NCBI RefSeq assembly: GCF_963082655.1 | Contig: NC_081552.1 | Span: 68,121,465 to 68,185,464 of the forward strand | DNA: 64,000 bases | Source: Stomoxys calcitrans | Taxonomy: Eukaryota > Arthropoda > Insecta > Diptera > Muscidae | Reading direction: 5' to 3' | Part shown: piece after piece, positions 11,781 through 23,262 of the stretch | How the letters are laid out: the number at the start of each line of letters is the position of its first letter | How positions within the stretch are numbered: the stretch's first letter is position 1 | The notes under the pieces: generated by a model | What the model was told of the DNA's origin: nothing | The model's input: the letters and a program-made list of their open reading frames with translations, nothing else | Databases searched by the model: none | Program-made: the position numbers and the translations under genes

Positions 11781-13959
11781 CAACTTACATCCAAACTTAA
11801 ATTCGTAGACCAATAAAGATAAACATTTTTAAAGTCTTTTATCTGTTCCAAGCAATATTTTCCTAATATTTTTTCTATAGACAAATTTCAATAAACATTT
11901 TTAAGGAAAACATTTTAACCCATTACGCTTGACCATCGATTCTGTTGTCCAATTTGGATGAAATTTTACATATTCATAATTTAGAGAATTTACATTGACG
12001 TAGCAATTTTTTTTTTTTAAATATTTTAAATTTTAAAAATTTTTGATTAAAAATCTTTTTATTTCCTATGCCTCTACAGCAAAACAATCATGTTCAAAAT
12101 ATTTTATGACCATTTAACGAAGAAAGCTGGATTTAATGATTGTGGCATAAAACCGAACCTGCTGTCAAAAGAATGATTGTGGCATAAAACCGAACCTGCT
12201 GTCAAAAGAAATAGGATTATTGCCATTAATTTATTTTTTAACATGGAGACCATCAAATGCAACAAGTCATTAAAAAGAATTCCAGAAATATCACTCTAAA
12301 GATGACGGAAAACTTTGTTGTAACTGGTTTTATTCATACACTTTAGGCCAATTCAAATTGCATTACAATACATCTTTCCTAACTCGAGATAGATTTTTTC
12401 TAAGGCAGCTCTATTCTTGGATATTTTTCGTCGTTAATGTGTTTATGCACATTATTTAAGAACGAATCGCAATGTAATTTTTCAAAAGATAAAAATTTTT
12501 TGATTGTTTTAAACGAAAAATTATTAAAAGTTTCATTAAGCCAAAATTATCATGAAATTTTCTCACTAAAATTTTTTATAAGAATTGTTCCGAGAGACAA
12601 ACATTTAACAAAATTTTTTCTAAGACATAATTCTATATTTAATTGTAAATTATTTGAATTACATCAGCAATGAAATGAAAAATTTGAAAAAATTAACAAT
12701 TTAAAAATTAATTTTTATTTTAGAATAATTATTTCAGATAAAACCGTTTCGTTATACAGTAGTTAAGGCAATTGATTCTGGGCTCATAGTGATAAAGGAA
12801 CGAAAAGTCTAGTAGAAATTTGTTATTTCTGTTGGCTCTGACCGTAGCTTTGAAATATTCTTTGAAATATTTTAAAATTAGCTTTTGAATTTTGGATTTT
12901 CTTCCAAGAAAATCTTTTTACAATGAAAAGATTTTGCGAATAATGATTTCCCCATGTGTTATGTACGAATATCTTTAATGAAATTCGACGAGTCAAATTA
13001 CGAATTCACAAAATGGTGGGTATTAAGTTCGTGTGTCACAGTTAAATACCCACGTTTTTCACAATTACTTTTTTGAAAAACTACAAAAATATCATTGATA
13101 ACGAAACACTTTTATTTAAATTTTATCATAAATTATGGGAATGCCCTAATGATCGAAATTAGAAAGTCTTTTTGCTTCAACATCTATTATAGACCTAGAG
13201 TAATTGTAACAAAATTGTAATTTTAACTCAATACCCACCTTAAGTAAGAAAATGTGTGTAAATAATATTAGTTGCGAGAATTTTTTCTATGAGAGCAAGT
13301 TTTATATCTTGTCATTTGACAACAATAAGTGAGCAAAGAATGAAAAAGTTTACAACTGCAATAACATTTTACGTTCTACCACCTTTTCTTATTTTATCTC
13401 TAATAAATTAGGAAAACATAAGAAATGATGGAAATTATAAGCATACACGACAATAGGTGGATACAATTTTTGCTGGAAATCTTTTCCATTGAAAACGAAC
13501 TTTCAATCGATTTTAATTAAGTTCGATGAAGAAACCAACGACATCACTAAAGCAGAATGTGGATAATACTTCGTAAAAATTGGTCAAAATTTATTTTTTA
13601 AATATTTAACGTGAAATTTTGCGTAAAATTTTAAGGCAGTAAAAGTCATTTAAATCCAATAGACCGACACAAACAATAACCTGTTGAAATCATAAACATA
13701 GTTTGAGAACAAAAATTGGCGCAAATGAAATATTACATCAATATACTGAAGCTGATTCGCCGAAACTTTCACTATAAAACTAAGATATTCGCCAAGACAA
13801 CCACACCTTGAAGGCTTTGAAAGATTAAGATGAGCCTATAAATAGGGTATTGGCAATCAATGCAAAATTTAGCTCTGACTTTATGACCAAATGTTGCCGC
13901 CTATGGATCAGTTTCTGCACCCAATAGCGACCACAATATAAAAAAAAAATAATAAATAA
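11781..13959. other. Very AT-rich, no gene
   Basis: More than 2 kb of AT-rich sequence with many short AAAATTTT-type words. A 78-codon frame at 12437-12673 is composed of AT-driven residues (F, I, K, L, N) and is not supported. The only clear structure is the 37-bp duplication at 12137. Confidence 0.5.
12137..12210. repeat. Perfect 37-bp tandem duplication
   Basis: ATGATTGTGGCATAAAACCG plus the next 17 bases occurs twice head to tail (12137-12173 and 12174-12210) without mismatch. The perfect identity implies a recent slippage or duplication event. Confidence 0.9.
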
Positions 13960-14100
13960 AACAAAAGGGCATTAAGTTTGGCCGGGCTGAACTTTGGATA
14001 CCCACCACCTCGGGCATATATGTAAACACCATTTCGTCACAATCCGGTAAAAATTGGATAACTTTAGCACCCAAATTCGGCACAGACATTGAGTGATCTA

Positions 14101-14332
14101 TTGGTTGCCCAAAAATTGCGGATTTTTTAAAAGAAAGTAAATGCATTTTTAATAAAACTTAGAATGAACTTTAATCAAATATACTTTTTTTACACTTTTT
14201 TTCTAAAGCAAGCTAAAAGTAACAGCTGATAACTGACAGAAGAAAGAATCCAATTACAGAGTCACAAGCTGTGAAAAAATTTGTCAACGCCGACTATATG
14301 AAAAATACGCAATTACTTTTTGGGCAACCCAA
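14101..14332 (+). mobile_element. mariner MITE, left TIR eroded
   Basis: Same family as 4925-5161. The left TIR has lost several bases (TTGGTTGCCCAAAAATTGCG); the right TIR is intact (TTACTTTTTGGGCAACCCAA). TA flanks at 14099-14100 and 14333-14334. It sits inside the family A copy at 13960. Confidence 0.92.
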
Positions 14333-14345
14333 TAATATATATGTC

Positions 14346-14511
14346 AACTTTAATCAAATATACTTTTTTTACACTTTTTTTCTAAAGCAAGCTAAAAGTA
14401 ACAGCTGATAACTGACAGAAGAAAGAATCCAATTACAGAGTCACAAGCTGTGAAAAAATTTGTCAACGCCGACTATATGAAAAATACGCAATTACTTTTT
14501 GGGCAACCCAA
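14346..14511 (+). repeat. Tandem duplicate of the MITE right three quarters (period 179 bp)
   Basis: 14167-14345 and 14346-14524 are a 179-bp head-to-tail duplication. The second copy lacks the left TIR and first 66 bases and ends with an intact right TIR plus the same downstream AATAATATATATGTCA. The shared junction base(s) at TCA/AACT indicate local duplication, not a second transposition. Confidence 0.9.
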
Positions 14512-15536
14512 TAATATATATGTCATTATTAAATTTTGTAGAACAAAATATTGGTCTCTTTGGCAGATATATCAAATTATACACCGATCTGAACCATGTT
14601 AAGGTCGGACATCGTGAGGCTCAGAAAAACTCACTGTGTCAAATTTCAGCGAAATCAGGTAACAAATAAAGCTTTTGTGGGCTTCAGACCCTTTATCGGC
14701 AGATTGGTATAATGACAGCTATATCTAAATATAGTCCGATCTGTACCATATTTAAGTCGGATGTTGGGTGGCTTAAAACTGCGGATAAAAATAATTACGT
14801 CAGATGTCGGGAGGCTTAAAATAACCCACTGTTTTAAATTTACGCGAAATCGGGTAATAAATAAAGCTTTTAAATCTTCAGAGCCTCTATCGGGAGATCG
14901 GTCAATATGGCAGATATATCTAAATATGAACCGATCTAATCCATATTTACGGCAGAAGTCGGGAGGCTTAAAATAACCAACTGTTGTAAATTTCAGCGAA
15001 ATCGGGTAATAAATAAATCTTTTATATCTAAATATAGTCCGATCTGAACCATATTTGGGTCAGTTGTCGGAAAGCCTTGAACTGCCCACTGTTTCAAATT
15101 TTAGCAAAATCGGTTGAAAAATAAAGTTTTTATGGGCATTAAACCCTTTATCGGAAAATCGGTCTATATAGCAGCTATATCCAAATATGGTCCGATTTGG
15201 CCCGTTCAAGACCTTAACCAGCGTGCATCAAAAAAACGTATCTGTGCCAAATTTCAGCTCAATATCTCAATTTTTGAAGGCTCTGGAGTGATTACAACAG
15301 ATGGACGGACAGACAAACGGAAATCGTTAAATCGTCTTAGAATCTTACGACGATCCGTACTACGATATATACTTGTAGGGTCGGAAATTGATATTTCAAA
15401 GTGTTGCAAACGCAATGACTAAATGAATATACCCCCTATCCTACGGTGGTGGGTATAAAAAAAAAACAAAAATAAGCTATCTTTATCAAGTTCACAGTAG
15501 CAGAAGACTTTTGGCAATTTTCGATTTTGAAAAAAT

Positions 15537-15601
15537 TGGAGGTGTACAAACGGAATGACTACATTAGTATACCCCCATCCTATGGTGTCGGGTACAAAAA
15601 C
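15537..15601 (+). mobile_element. Family A right-terminus fragment
   Basis: GAGGTGTACAAACGGAATGA followed by TATACCCCCATCCTATGGTG and TCGGGTACAAAAA. Only the right end is present. It lies 75 bp after the complete right end of the preceding copy. Confidence 0.75.
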
Positions 15602-15935
15602 GTACTTCTAAAAAAAATATTAATAATAAAATTCCTTATTTTTCAAACAGTTTTTTTTTTATTTCAATAGCAACTATTCCTGAAAAAGGTAATATTTTCA
15701 TCCTTAATGCAAGTAAAATATACTTTGACTTAGTCTATCTACTACTTACTACAAACGTTCGAAACCATTTACACGTCAAAGGATATTGGTATTTTATTGG
15801 AGAAATATTCCACTTTATTCAAATATAATTATATATTAATTAAAGGGTTATATTTGGACCTCAATCGAAGAAGTTTTTTATAAGGGAAATTTTATTATTT
15901 TTCTTTAATTTAGGGTTCACTTTTTTTCAGTGTAT

Positions 15936-16031
15936 ATACCTTGCAGTGTCGGAAACTGATATTTCGATGTGTTGCAAACGGAATGACTAAATGTATATAC
16001 CACCAATCGTATGGTGGTGGATATGAAAACA
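15936..16031 (+). mobile_element. Family A (beta) right-terminus fragment
   Basis: TCGGAAACTGATATTTCGAT, GTTGCAAACGGAATGACTAA, then ACCAATCGTATGGTGGTGGA. A solo right end with no body. The preceding TTTTTTTCAGTGTATAT may belong to another element. Confidence 0.7.
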
Positions 16032-17182
16032 TTACAATGGCAGTTTAGACATCCTTCAAAACAGTCTGATTAACAATGTGTGAAAAAAGTTAACACAAAG
16101 AAAAGAAGAGAACGGTCGACACGGAGTTCAGACATCATCCACAACTGACGGAACAAAAATAGATTCAGGCAAGGTGTCCAAACTCGATGAAATTTCATCG
16201 GAAGACTTCAAAATTTGTTTAACAACAGACATTTGGTTCGCTGGTTACACTCCCTCCGTTGTTCGTTTTAATAATCCCGCTGTTTAACATAATATTCATC
16301 GAAACAAATTTGGGCAAGCCGCCTTGTCGTCCAGAGTGCGATTGTCGATCCCATCCTATGTGGCGTTAAATATCCTTCAAAGGATAAATTTAAAATCCAT
16401 TGCAATTCTTTTTCAGTTTTTGCTAGATTTTAAATTATTGGCATAACTGTCAGGTTAATCATTACTATGTATATATTTGTCTCAATCTTAGAATCATTTT
16501 GCTTTATACTAGCGTGTAACAAATTCCAAATTTAAGCCATTAGATGACAATGATAAGCATTTCAAATTATGCTAAAATACAATTTGTTGGACATCCACAT
16601 TGTTAATCATCCCATCTGGCTTTGATTGCCTTTGTTGCTTTTGGAAGAAGTCCTCCTCCAGTCATTCCTAAATACAAACAAAAACTCGAGAATACATTAT
16701 TATTATCAGTTTGCTTTTAAAACTCATCTACACGGAGATTAATCATCATTAAAATCACCAGGGACTTCTTGGGTGTTGTTGGCTATTAAAGTCCGAAAAA
16801 CACATTGGGGAACTTTGAAAAGGAAATTGTTATCTCAAGGTTATACCTGCTGCTTTTACACTTTCAATATATTTACAATGACCCCCCTAGTGCTCATGTA
16901 CTATGTACAAAAAACCCTGAATTGTTATATTTAAGGCTTTGAGCCTCAGCTCATACCATGACTACTCTCATCAAGACATCTAAAAGATATTAACAAATGA
17001 ATAAGTAAATCTTGCAGTCTGCCATCTCAACTTGAACATTATAACCAAATCAAAGAAAGCAAGTCATAATGGATGCTTTTCCCACCTAACGTTTGCCCTT
17101 CAGAGAAAACAGACTAAATGGATTGCCATTTATGTATGTGCTATCAAAAGGCTACCGAATCATCCAATGATGGATGATGGAA
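16032..17182. other. No recognised feature
   Basis: Mixed-composition DNA lacking repeats I know. No open frame with protein-like character; the frame at 17032-17295 (+) runs into the palindrome and is not supported. Confidence 0.4.
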
Positions 17183-17470
17183 GTGTATCATATTTATTAC
17201 GTTTGTTTTCAGTTATTAAAGAGAACAAGAAGAAAAGGCTTTTTTCAAAGATCTTTGCCAGCGAAAGCTGTCATATTATTCTATGTTCTAATTGAAGATC
17301 CTGTAATCGATTAACTTAAAGCTTAAGTCAGCTTTAAGTTAATCGATTACAGGATCTTCAATTAGAACATAGAATAATATGACAGCTTTCGCTGGCAAAG
17401 ATCTTTGAAAAAAGCCTTTTCTTCTTGTTCTCTTTAATAACTGAAAACAAACGTAATAAATATGATACAC
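17183..17470. repeat. Perfect palindrome: 140-bp arms, 8-bp spacer
   Basis: Bases 17183-17322 are the exact reverse complement of 17331-17470. The centre is ATTAACTTAAAGC / TTAAGTCA / GCTTTAAGTTAAT. I compared the arms base by base and found no mismatch. The outer edges are GTGTATCATATTTATTACG and its complement; similarity stops sharply there. The arms match no other repeat in the window. It can be a very recent inverted duplication, or an assembly or read foldback artefact. Confidence 0.95.
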
Positions 17471-17770
17471 AACGGAGAACCTTGTAAAAAGCAGTAGAAA
17501 AGCTATAGAAATGTTAAGGTTGGTCATGGGTCTTAGCCGCATAGTTTCTTTGTGCGCAATCAACTACAGTCCAAATGTGGAGTAAGTGTGCAACAAGGCT
17601 AGCATTTGCAAGTATTATATCTCCGACAGAGTGCCAGGTTACACCTAGCACGAATGATGAACTCTTTACAACTCTGAAGAGATTCGTCCGTTCAAAGCGG
17701 CCTCTGAGTGTTACAGATTAATCCGATATGGCAACCCTCAGCAGAATTTATATTTGGTTATTTAAAGACA

Positions 17771-18137
17771 ATTATATCAATTTAAATAAAAATTATTAAA
17801 AAAAATTTAAAACAGTACAACTTTCAGGAATATTTTTCTTAGAGAAACTTTTATCGAAATACTGTTTTTGATGTATGGTCTTAAAAGAAAATCTCAATAA
17901 CTTTTTCACAAAAATTTCATTTAAACAATAAAAAAAAATTAAAAGTTTAATAATAATTTTGTCTTTAGAAAAAAATTCATAAAAATATTATCTCAAGGAA
18001 ACATTTTTTAAATTTTTGTCTTCAATCGAATTTCGTTTTCAGAAAAAGTCTCATTAAAATTTTGTTTTTAACGCATGTCATTAAAATTTTGTCATTTGAA
18101 AAAAAAGCTCATTGAAAATTTGGTCTTTATAGAAAAC
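17771..18137. repeat. Degenerate AT-rich array (TTTTGTCTTTAGAAAAA units), left part
   Basis: Loose repeats of about 35-45 bp built on AATTTTGTCTTTAGAAAAAA and CATTAAAATTTTG. The same array resumes at 19533-19789 after the family B element, so the two parts were once continuous. The 17471-17770 stretch before it contains no recognised feature. Confidence 0.65.
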
Positions 18138-19532
18138 TAGCTGACCGATTTCTTTTTTCTATTTTCTATTTAGTTTTCTAGTTTTCTATTTTCTATTTAT
18201 TAAAACCCCATGCTGCCATTGGTTTAGGGGAGTTTACACGCAGAGGCGTCCCCCAAACACATGGCCCCAAAATAGGTTTTCAAATTCGTTTTCTAATCTC
18301 AAATACCTTTCATTTGAGCCACATATTGGCATGGTCGAAAATTTGTTTCCTTTGCGGGTTTTTTGGGAAAGGGGTGATGCCCTAAATACATGGCCCTACA
18401 TATGGATATCAAATTCGTATTCTACTCCTAAATACCTTTATTTGAGCCCCATAATGCGATGGTCAGTAAAAAATTGCTGTTTGTCGGGTATCTTAGGAAA
18501 GGGGTAGACCACCAGAAAATTGGTCCCGAAAGTGGGTATCAATTCTTGCTCTACCCCCCAATACCTTTCATTTAAGCTCCACACCGACATGGTCGGTAAA
18601 TATGGCCGATTTAGAAATGTTTTGTGGATTGTGGTGGTCCCCCATACACCAAGCCCGGAAAACTATATCAGCAACGTGCTCTATTCTCATATATCTATAT
18701 ATCATTTATTTGAACCCCATATTGCCATTGGCCCCAAAATTGGATATCAAATTCGTTTTCTAATCTCATTTAAACTCCTTATTGCAAAAGTCAGCAAATA
18801 TGTTCGGTTTGGGGTATTGGCCCTAAAAACTATAAAACTCTCATTATGACCCAAATTGTCTTGGTGAGCAAATACGTCCTATTTGGTGGTTGTTATGGTG
18901 GTGGGACGTCCCCTAGACAGTTGGTCCCTAATGTTGATATCAGATACGTGGTCTACTCCCAAACACCTTTAATTTGAGCCCTATATTTCCATAGTTCGCA
19001 AACATGACCGGCTTGGGGGTTTATTGGGGGATGGGCGGCCACTCAGTGAGTTGACCTTGAAAATATATATCGGATTCGTGTTCCACTTTAAGAACCCTCA
19101 TATTGCAATAGTCAGCAAATACTTAGAAAATACACCCCCGATTTAGGGGTGTTTTCGGGGTTGGGGTGGTCCCCCAAAACACTTGGTCCGACAATTGGAC
19201 ATCAGATACGTTTTCTTATCCTAAATACCTTTCATTTGAGTCCCATATTGTCGTTATTGGTGTATATATATGTTTGATAGGTGCGCCCCACCCCAAATCC
19301 GAAATTTGGATACCAAATTTTTATTTTTAGTCTATTATATGAGAGCATTGTTTCTGAAAATTAGGGTAAGGGGGAGGGTCTTCAGATATCAAAAAATATA
19401 GTACCATATTTTCACCACGGGACCATTATGCACCATCTGTGAAAATTTTAAGAAAATCGGTTCAGCTGTTTCTGAGTCTATAAGGAACACACAAACAAAC
19501 AAACACAAATTGATTTTTATTATATATAAGAT
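18138..19532 (+). mobile_element. Family B element with defined boundaries
   Basis: It starts at CTAGCTGACCG and ends at TTATTATATATAAGATG, both edges bounded by the AT-rich array, so this copy fixes the element termini. The 5' region is altered by a TTTTCTATTTTCTA microsatellite (18152-18202). About ten units follow, colinear with the reverse copy at 10001-11780. The end block is GAAAATCGGTTCAGCTGTTT, ACACAAACAAACAAACACAA. Confidence 0.78.
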
Positions 19533-19789
19533 GGCATTGAATTTTGTCTTTAGAAAAATTTAAGAAATATATCAATGGAACTTTGATTTCAAAAATTTCT
19601 TTAAATATTATCTTAAAAATTTGTTTTTAAAAAGCATTTTATTCAAAGTTCTTTAGAATAAATGCATTAAAATTGATTAGAAAAAGTCATCGAAATTTTG
19701 TTTAACAAAAAATTCATTGAAATGTTGCGTTTAGAAAAGAATGGCATAAAACTGTGTTTTGGAAAAAATTTCATAACTATTTTATGCTT
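19533..19789. repeat. Degenerate AT-rich array, right part
   Basis: TTGAATTTTGTCTTTAGAAA and related units continue the array at 17771-18137. Confidence 0.6.
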
Positions 19790-20900
19790 AACAAGTAAAA
19801 GTATGCTAAGTACGTCCAGGCCGAATATTGGGAACTCACCACCATAGATTCTGCTTAAAAATTTATACAAACTTAATTTAGTTGAAGGGCATAATTTTGT
19901 TCGACGTACCGAACGTCTGTCAAACCAGCAATTTTTAAAGATTTTAAGAATCGAGGAAGGATGATAAAGAGACGGGTTTACAGGGGAGCTATATCAGGTT
20001 ATAGTTCGATTCGGACCGTACTTGGCACAGTTGTTGGAAGTCGCAACAGAACACCACAGGCAAAATTTCAGCCAAATCGGACAAAAATTGCGCTCAAGAA
20101 GTCAAATCGGAAGATCGGTTTATATGGGAGCCACATCTTGTAATGGACCGATTTTGACCGTGCTAGGCACAGTTGTTGGAAGTCATAAAAAATTGCGGCT
20201 TGTAAGAGCTCAAAAAGTCATATCGGGCGATCGCTTTTATGGGAGCTAGATCAGGTTATAGACCGATTTGGACTGTACTAAGCACAGTAGTTGAAAGTCA
20301 TAAAATTTCAGCCAAATCGGATAAAAATTGCTGCTTGTAAGGGCTTAAGAAGTCAAATCGGGCGATCGGTTTATATGGGAGCTATATCAGGTTATAGACC
20401 GATTTGGGCTGTACTAGGCACAGTTGTTGAAAGTCATAACAGAACACTACATGCAAAATTTCAGCTAAATCGGACAAAAATTGCGGCTTGTAATAGCTTA
20501 AGAAATCAAATCGGGAAATCTGAATCTCAAATCTGAATCAGATTTAGATCTGTTAAAAAATGCGCTTGCATCGGCTCTAGGTGAAAATCGGGCGACACAT
20601 ATTCATAGGTGCTATATCAAAATCTGAACCGATTTCGGTGACATTCGGGAGGATCGGTTGAAAAATGACGACAATATAACAGTATTCGTCCAAATCGGGC
20701 AAACATTTATATAGTAGCTATATCCGAAACTGAACCGATCTTTGTAAATTTCAATAGGCTTCATCTCTAAACCAAATTAACATGGACAGAAAGGCAGACA
20801 CTCAGACAGACGGACGGACGGACAGATAGACGGACGCACATACTAAATCGAATCAGAAAAAGATTCTGAGTCGATCGGTATACTTGTTAAGGGGTCTATA
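19790..20900 (+). mobile_element. Family A element, multi-monomer
   Basis: Left end AACAAGTAAAAGTATGCTAA with the palindrome degraded to GTCCAGGCCGAA. Five or six monomers (GATCGGTTTATATGGGAGC, CACAGTTGTTGGAAGTC) follow, then a GACGGACGGACGGACAGATA microsatellite near 20810-20835. The canonical right hairpin is replaced by ACTAAATCGAATCAGAAAAA and GTATACTTGTTAAGGGGTCT, a variant end. Open frames inside are monomer translations. Confidence 0.75.
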
Positions 20901-21002
20901 GTGGTTTTTAAATGAATTAATATTATAACCAAAAATCAATCTGGACCAAATGATCCATTTTCGACGGCCAACGTCCTACGTCAATAAAAAGTATATATGA
21001 AA

Positions 21003-21075
21003 AATTTCATGGGATTTGAACCCAGGCGTTCGGCGTCATATGCGGGCATGCTTACCTCTGCGACATGGTGGCCTC
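21003..21075 (-). mobile_element. SINE head fragment (tRNA-like)
   Basis: On the minus strand: GTCGCAGAGGTAAGCATGCC, then CGAACGCCTGGGTTCAAATC and CCATG. This matches the tRNA-related 5' part of the SINE at 62495 (CAGAGGTTAGCATGTCCGCC and GGGTTCGAATCC), including a B-box-like GGTTCAAATCC. The SINE body is missing. Confidence 0.7.
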
Positions 21076-21094
21076 CAACTAATACGGACGAATA

Positions 21095-22240
21095 TGCGGA
21101 GGGGGCAAATCTAATACCATTCAGCTGAAATTTTGCAGGTTGTTTTATTCGGACTTCCAAGTATGGTCCAAATCGGTTCAAACCATGATGTAGCTCCCAT
21201 ATAAAGTGATTTCCCGATTACACTTCTTGAGCCTCTAGAGGGAGCAATTCTTATCCGATTTTGCTCAACAACTTCTTGTACGACCTTTAACATACGTGTT
21301 AAATATGGCCTGAATCAGTTCATAACCTGATATAGCTCCCATATAAACAAATATCTTAATTTTATTTCTTGAGCCACTATAGGGCGCAATTCTTATCCGA
21401 TTTGGCTGAAATTTAGAACAATGAATTCCATTTTGGTCTCCAACAGCCAAACCAAGTATTGCCCCAATTAGTCTATATCTTTGTATAGCTCAAATAGCGT
21501 AGCAATTTTTATCCATTATCCTTTGTTTGTCTATTAAGAGATATCGGCCAAAGAACTTTACAAATGCTATCCATGGTGGAGGGTATATAAGATTCGGCTC
21601 GGCCGAACTTATCTAGCATTTAAAGGGTGATTTTTTTGAGGTTAGGATTTTCATGCATTAGTATTTGACAGATCACGTGGGATTTCAGACATGGTGTCAA
21701 AGAGAAAGATGCTCAGTATGCTTTGACATTTCATCATGAATAGACTTACTAACGAGCAACGCTTGCAAATCATTGAATTTTATTACCAAAATCAGTGTTC
21801 GGTTCGAAATGTGTTCAAATTTTGACAAATTTTGTTCAGCGATGAGGCTCATTTCTGGTTGAATGGCTACGTAAATAAGCAAAATTGCCGCATTTGGAGT
21901 GAAGAGCAACCAGAAGCCGTTCAAGAACTGCCCATGCATCCCGAAAAATGCACTGTTTGGTGTGGTTTGTACGCTGGTGGAATCATTGGACCGTATTTTT
22001 TCAAAGATGCTGTTGGACGCAACGTTACGGTGAATGAACACATTTCGAACCGAACACTGATTTTGGTAATAAAATTCAATGATTTGCAAGCGTTGCTCGT
22101 TAGTAAGTCTATTCATGATGAAATGTCAAAGCATACTGAGCATCTTTCTCTTTGACACCATGTCTGAAATCCCACGTGATCTGTCAAATACTAATGCATG
22201 AAAATCCTAAACTCAAAAAAATCACCCTTTACTTGTTTTC
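21095..22240 (-). mobile_element. Family A element, reverse, with mariner insertion in its terminus
   Basis: Minus-strand monomers extend up to the left end at 21565-21620 (TATATAAGATTCGGCTCGGC, CGAACTTATCTAGCATT), then a TA-flanked mariner derivative (21623-22229), and the last bases of the terminus, TACTTGTTTTC, resume at 22230. Removing the insertion and one TA restores AGCATTTACTTGTTTT, close to the consensus end. The right end of the element is missing at 21095. Confidence 0.88.
21623..22229. mobile_element. Foldback mariner deletion derivative, copy 1
   Basis: A 607-bp element flanked by TA (21621-21622, 22230-22231) with ends AAGGGTGATTTTTTTGAGG and its complement. The arms are about 195-200 bp inverted copies of the same 5' end, and both encode the transposase start MNRLTNEQRLQIIEFYYQNQ facing inwards (21736 on plus, 22116 on minus). 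The loop (about 21829-22030, plus) encodes FSDEAHFWLNGYVNKQNCRI through GPYFFKDAVGRNVTVN, the first catalytic-Asp region of a mariner/Tc1-superfamily transposase. Residues between the helix-turn-helix start and FSDEAH, and everything after NVTVN including the other two catalytic acids, are absent. It cannot encode active transposase. An inserted TTTTGACAAATTTTG-type junction (near 21818) distinguishes it from copy 2 at 51126. Confidence 0.92.
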
Positions 22241-23262
22241 AAATGCACAGTACCTGATTGTGGTAGCTTTTATTTATTATTATTTTACGTATTGCAAGTT
22301 GTAATGGCAGTTATTTGATTGTTAGGAAGATACAGTACACATTTCATTTGTTTTCATATTACTTCGTTGGCAACCCTGGTGCAATCAATTTTTTATTTCC
22401 ACACATCATACTTATTTTGAGTGATTGAGATGAAGCTGTTGCTCTCACATCCATTCACAACAAAGCAAAGACGAGAAAAACCTACCTTTCAACTTGACAA
22501 TAGCACTAGCTAAATTCCTTTTCCTCGTGGCACTCAACTAACACAAAAGTCATCTGAATATTGACAGAACAAGTGTTTTCAAAGGTTATTTCCTAAGCAG
22601 GTACACATATCATATTAAGATCTAAGACCAACTTGGTTTAAAATTTTCTAAAAGACATTTGAAAAGTAATCGAGGTAAATATACAATCTTTTGTGTGCAG
22701 AAACCGATAGAGTGCCTTCTTTGTGTTTTTAAGGTAAGGTGGACCAAATTTTATTGAATACGCCATTCCGATTTTAACAGTGGTTATGATTGTCCCAACA
22801 ATTTCTTATATATTCCTTACCCCGGTGTCCAACAACAAATTGTCTCGAAGAGTGGGGCTCCATGTCCACCAGAAAGGCAGCACTGCACAATTTCATTGGA
22901 GGCTCTTTGCCATACCCTTTTTATTAAGAAATAGCCAAATCAGTGCAGCAATTTCAAAGATTCTGCCGCTTGGTGAGTACAAATTATATGAATATCATTA
23001 TTACGAAATGTGGGTGTTTTTGCATTACATTTTATTATTGTTGTAAATTTTGTTTGATCTTATCATTTATATCTCAGCTATATTTTTGATTGTGTGATAA
23101 AATCTTTCTGCTAAAGAATTAGGGTTACCCTAAAAACAGTAAATGTTTTTTGTTGCAAATTTAAAAATATATATGTTGCAATTTATGAAACTTGGAATTA
23201 TAAAGAAATAAGCTTCTAGATGTTTTTCTTTCAAATATATAAAAATATAAAAACAAAAGAAA
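22241..23262. other. No recognised feature
   Basis: AT-rich sequence. The 88-codon frame at 22780-23046 shows no domain and no repeat relation. No splice or promoter signal strong enough to call. Confidence 0.4.

Larger units (their letters stand above)
13960..15461 (+). mobile_element. Family A (beta subfamily), split by mariner MITEs
   Basis: The beta subfamily differs in its start (GGGCATTAAGTTTGGCCGGG, CTGAACTTTGGATACCCACC) and in its monomers (CGATCTGAACCATATT, TCAGCGAAATCGGGTAATAA). The copy is interrupted at 14101-14513 by MITE sequence and resumes with TATTGGTCT. About six monomers follow, then CCTATCCTACGGTGGTGGGT at the right end. The copy at 23263 is the uninterrupted paralogue of the same subfamily. 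Confidence 0.85.

Noticed and set aside
12437..12673. 78-codon open frame
   Set aside because: Low-complexity F/I/K/L/N composition from AT-rich DNA.
18520..18849. 109-codon open frame, with a similar frame on minus at 11144-11377
   Set aside because: Both are translations of the same family B units in inverted copies; similarity comes from the repeat, not from selection on protein.
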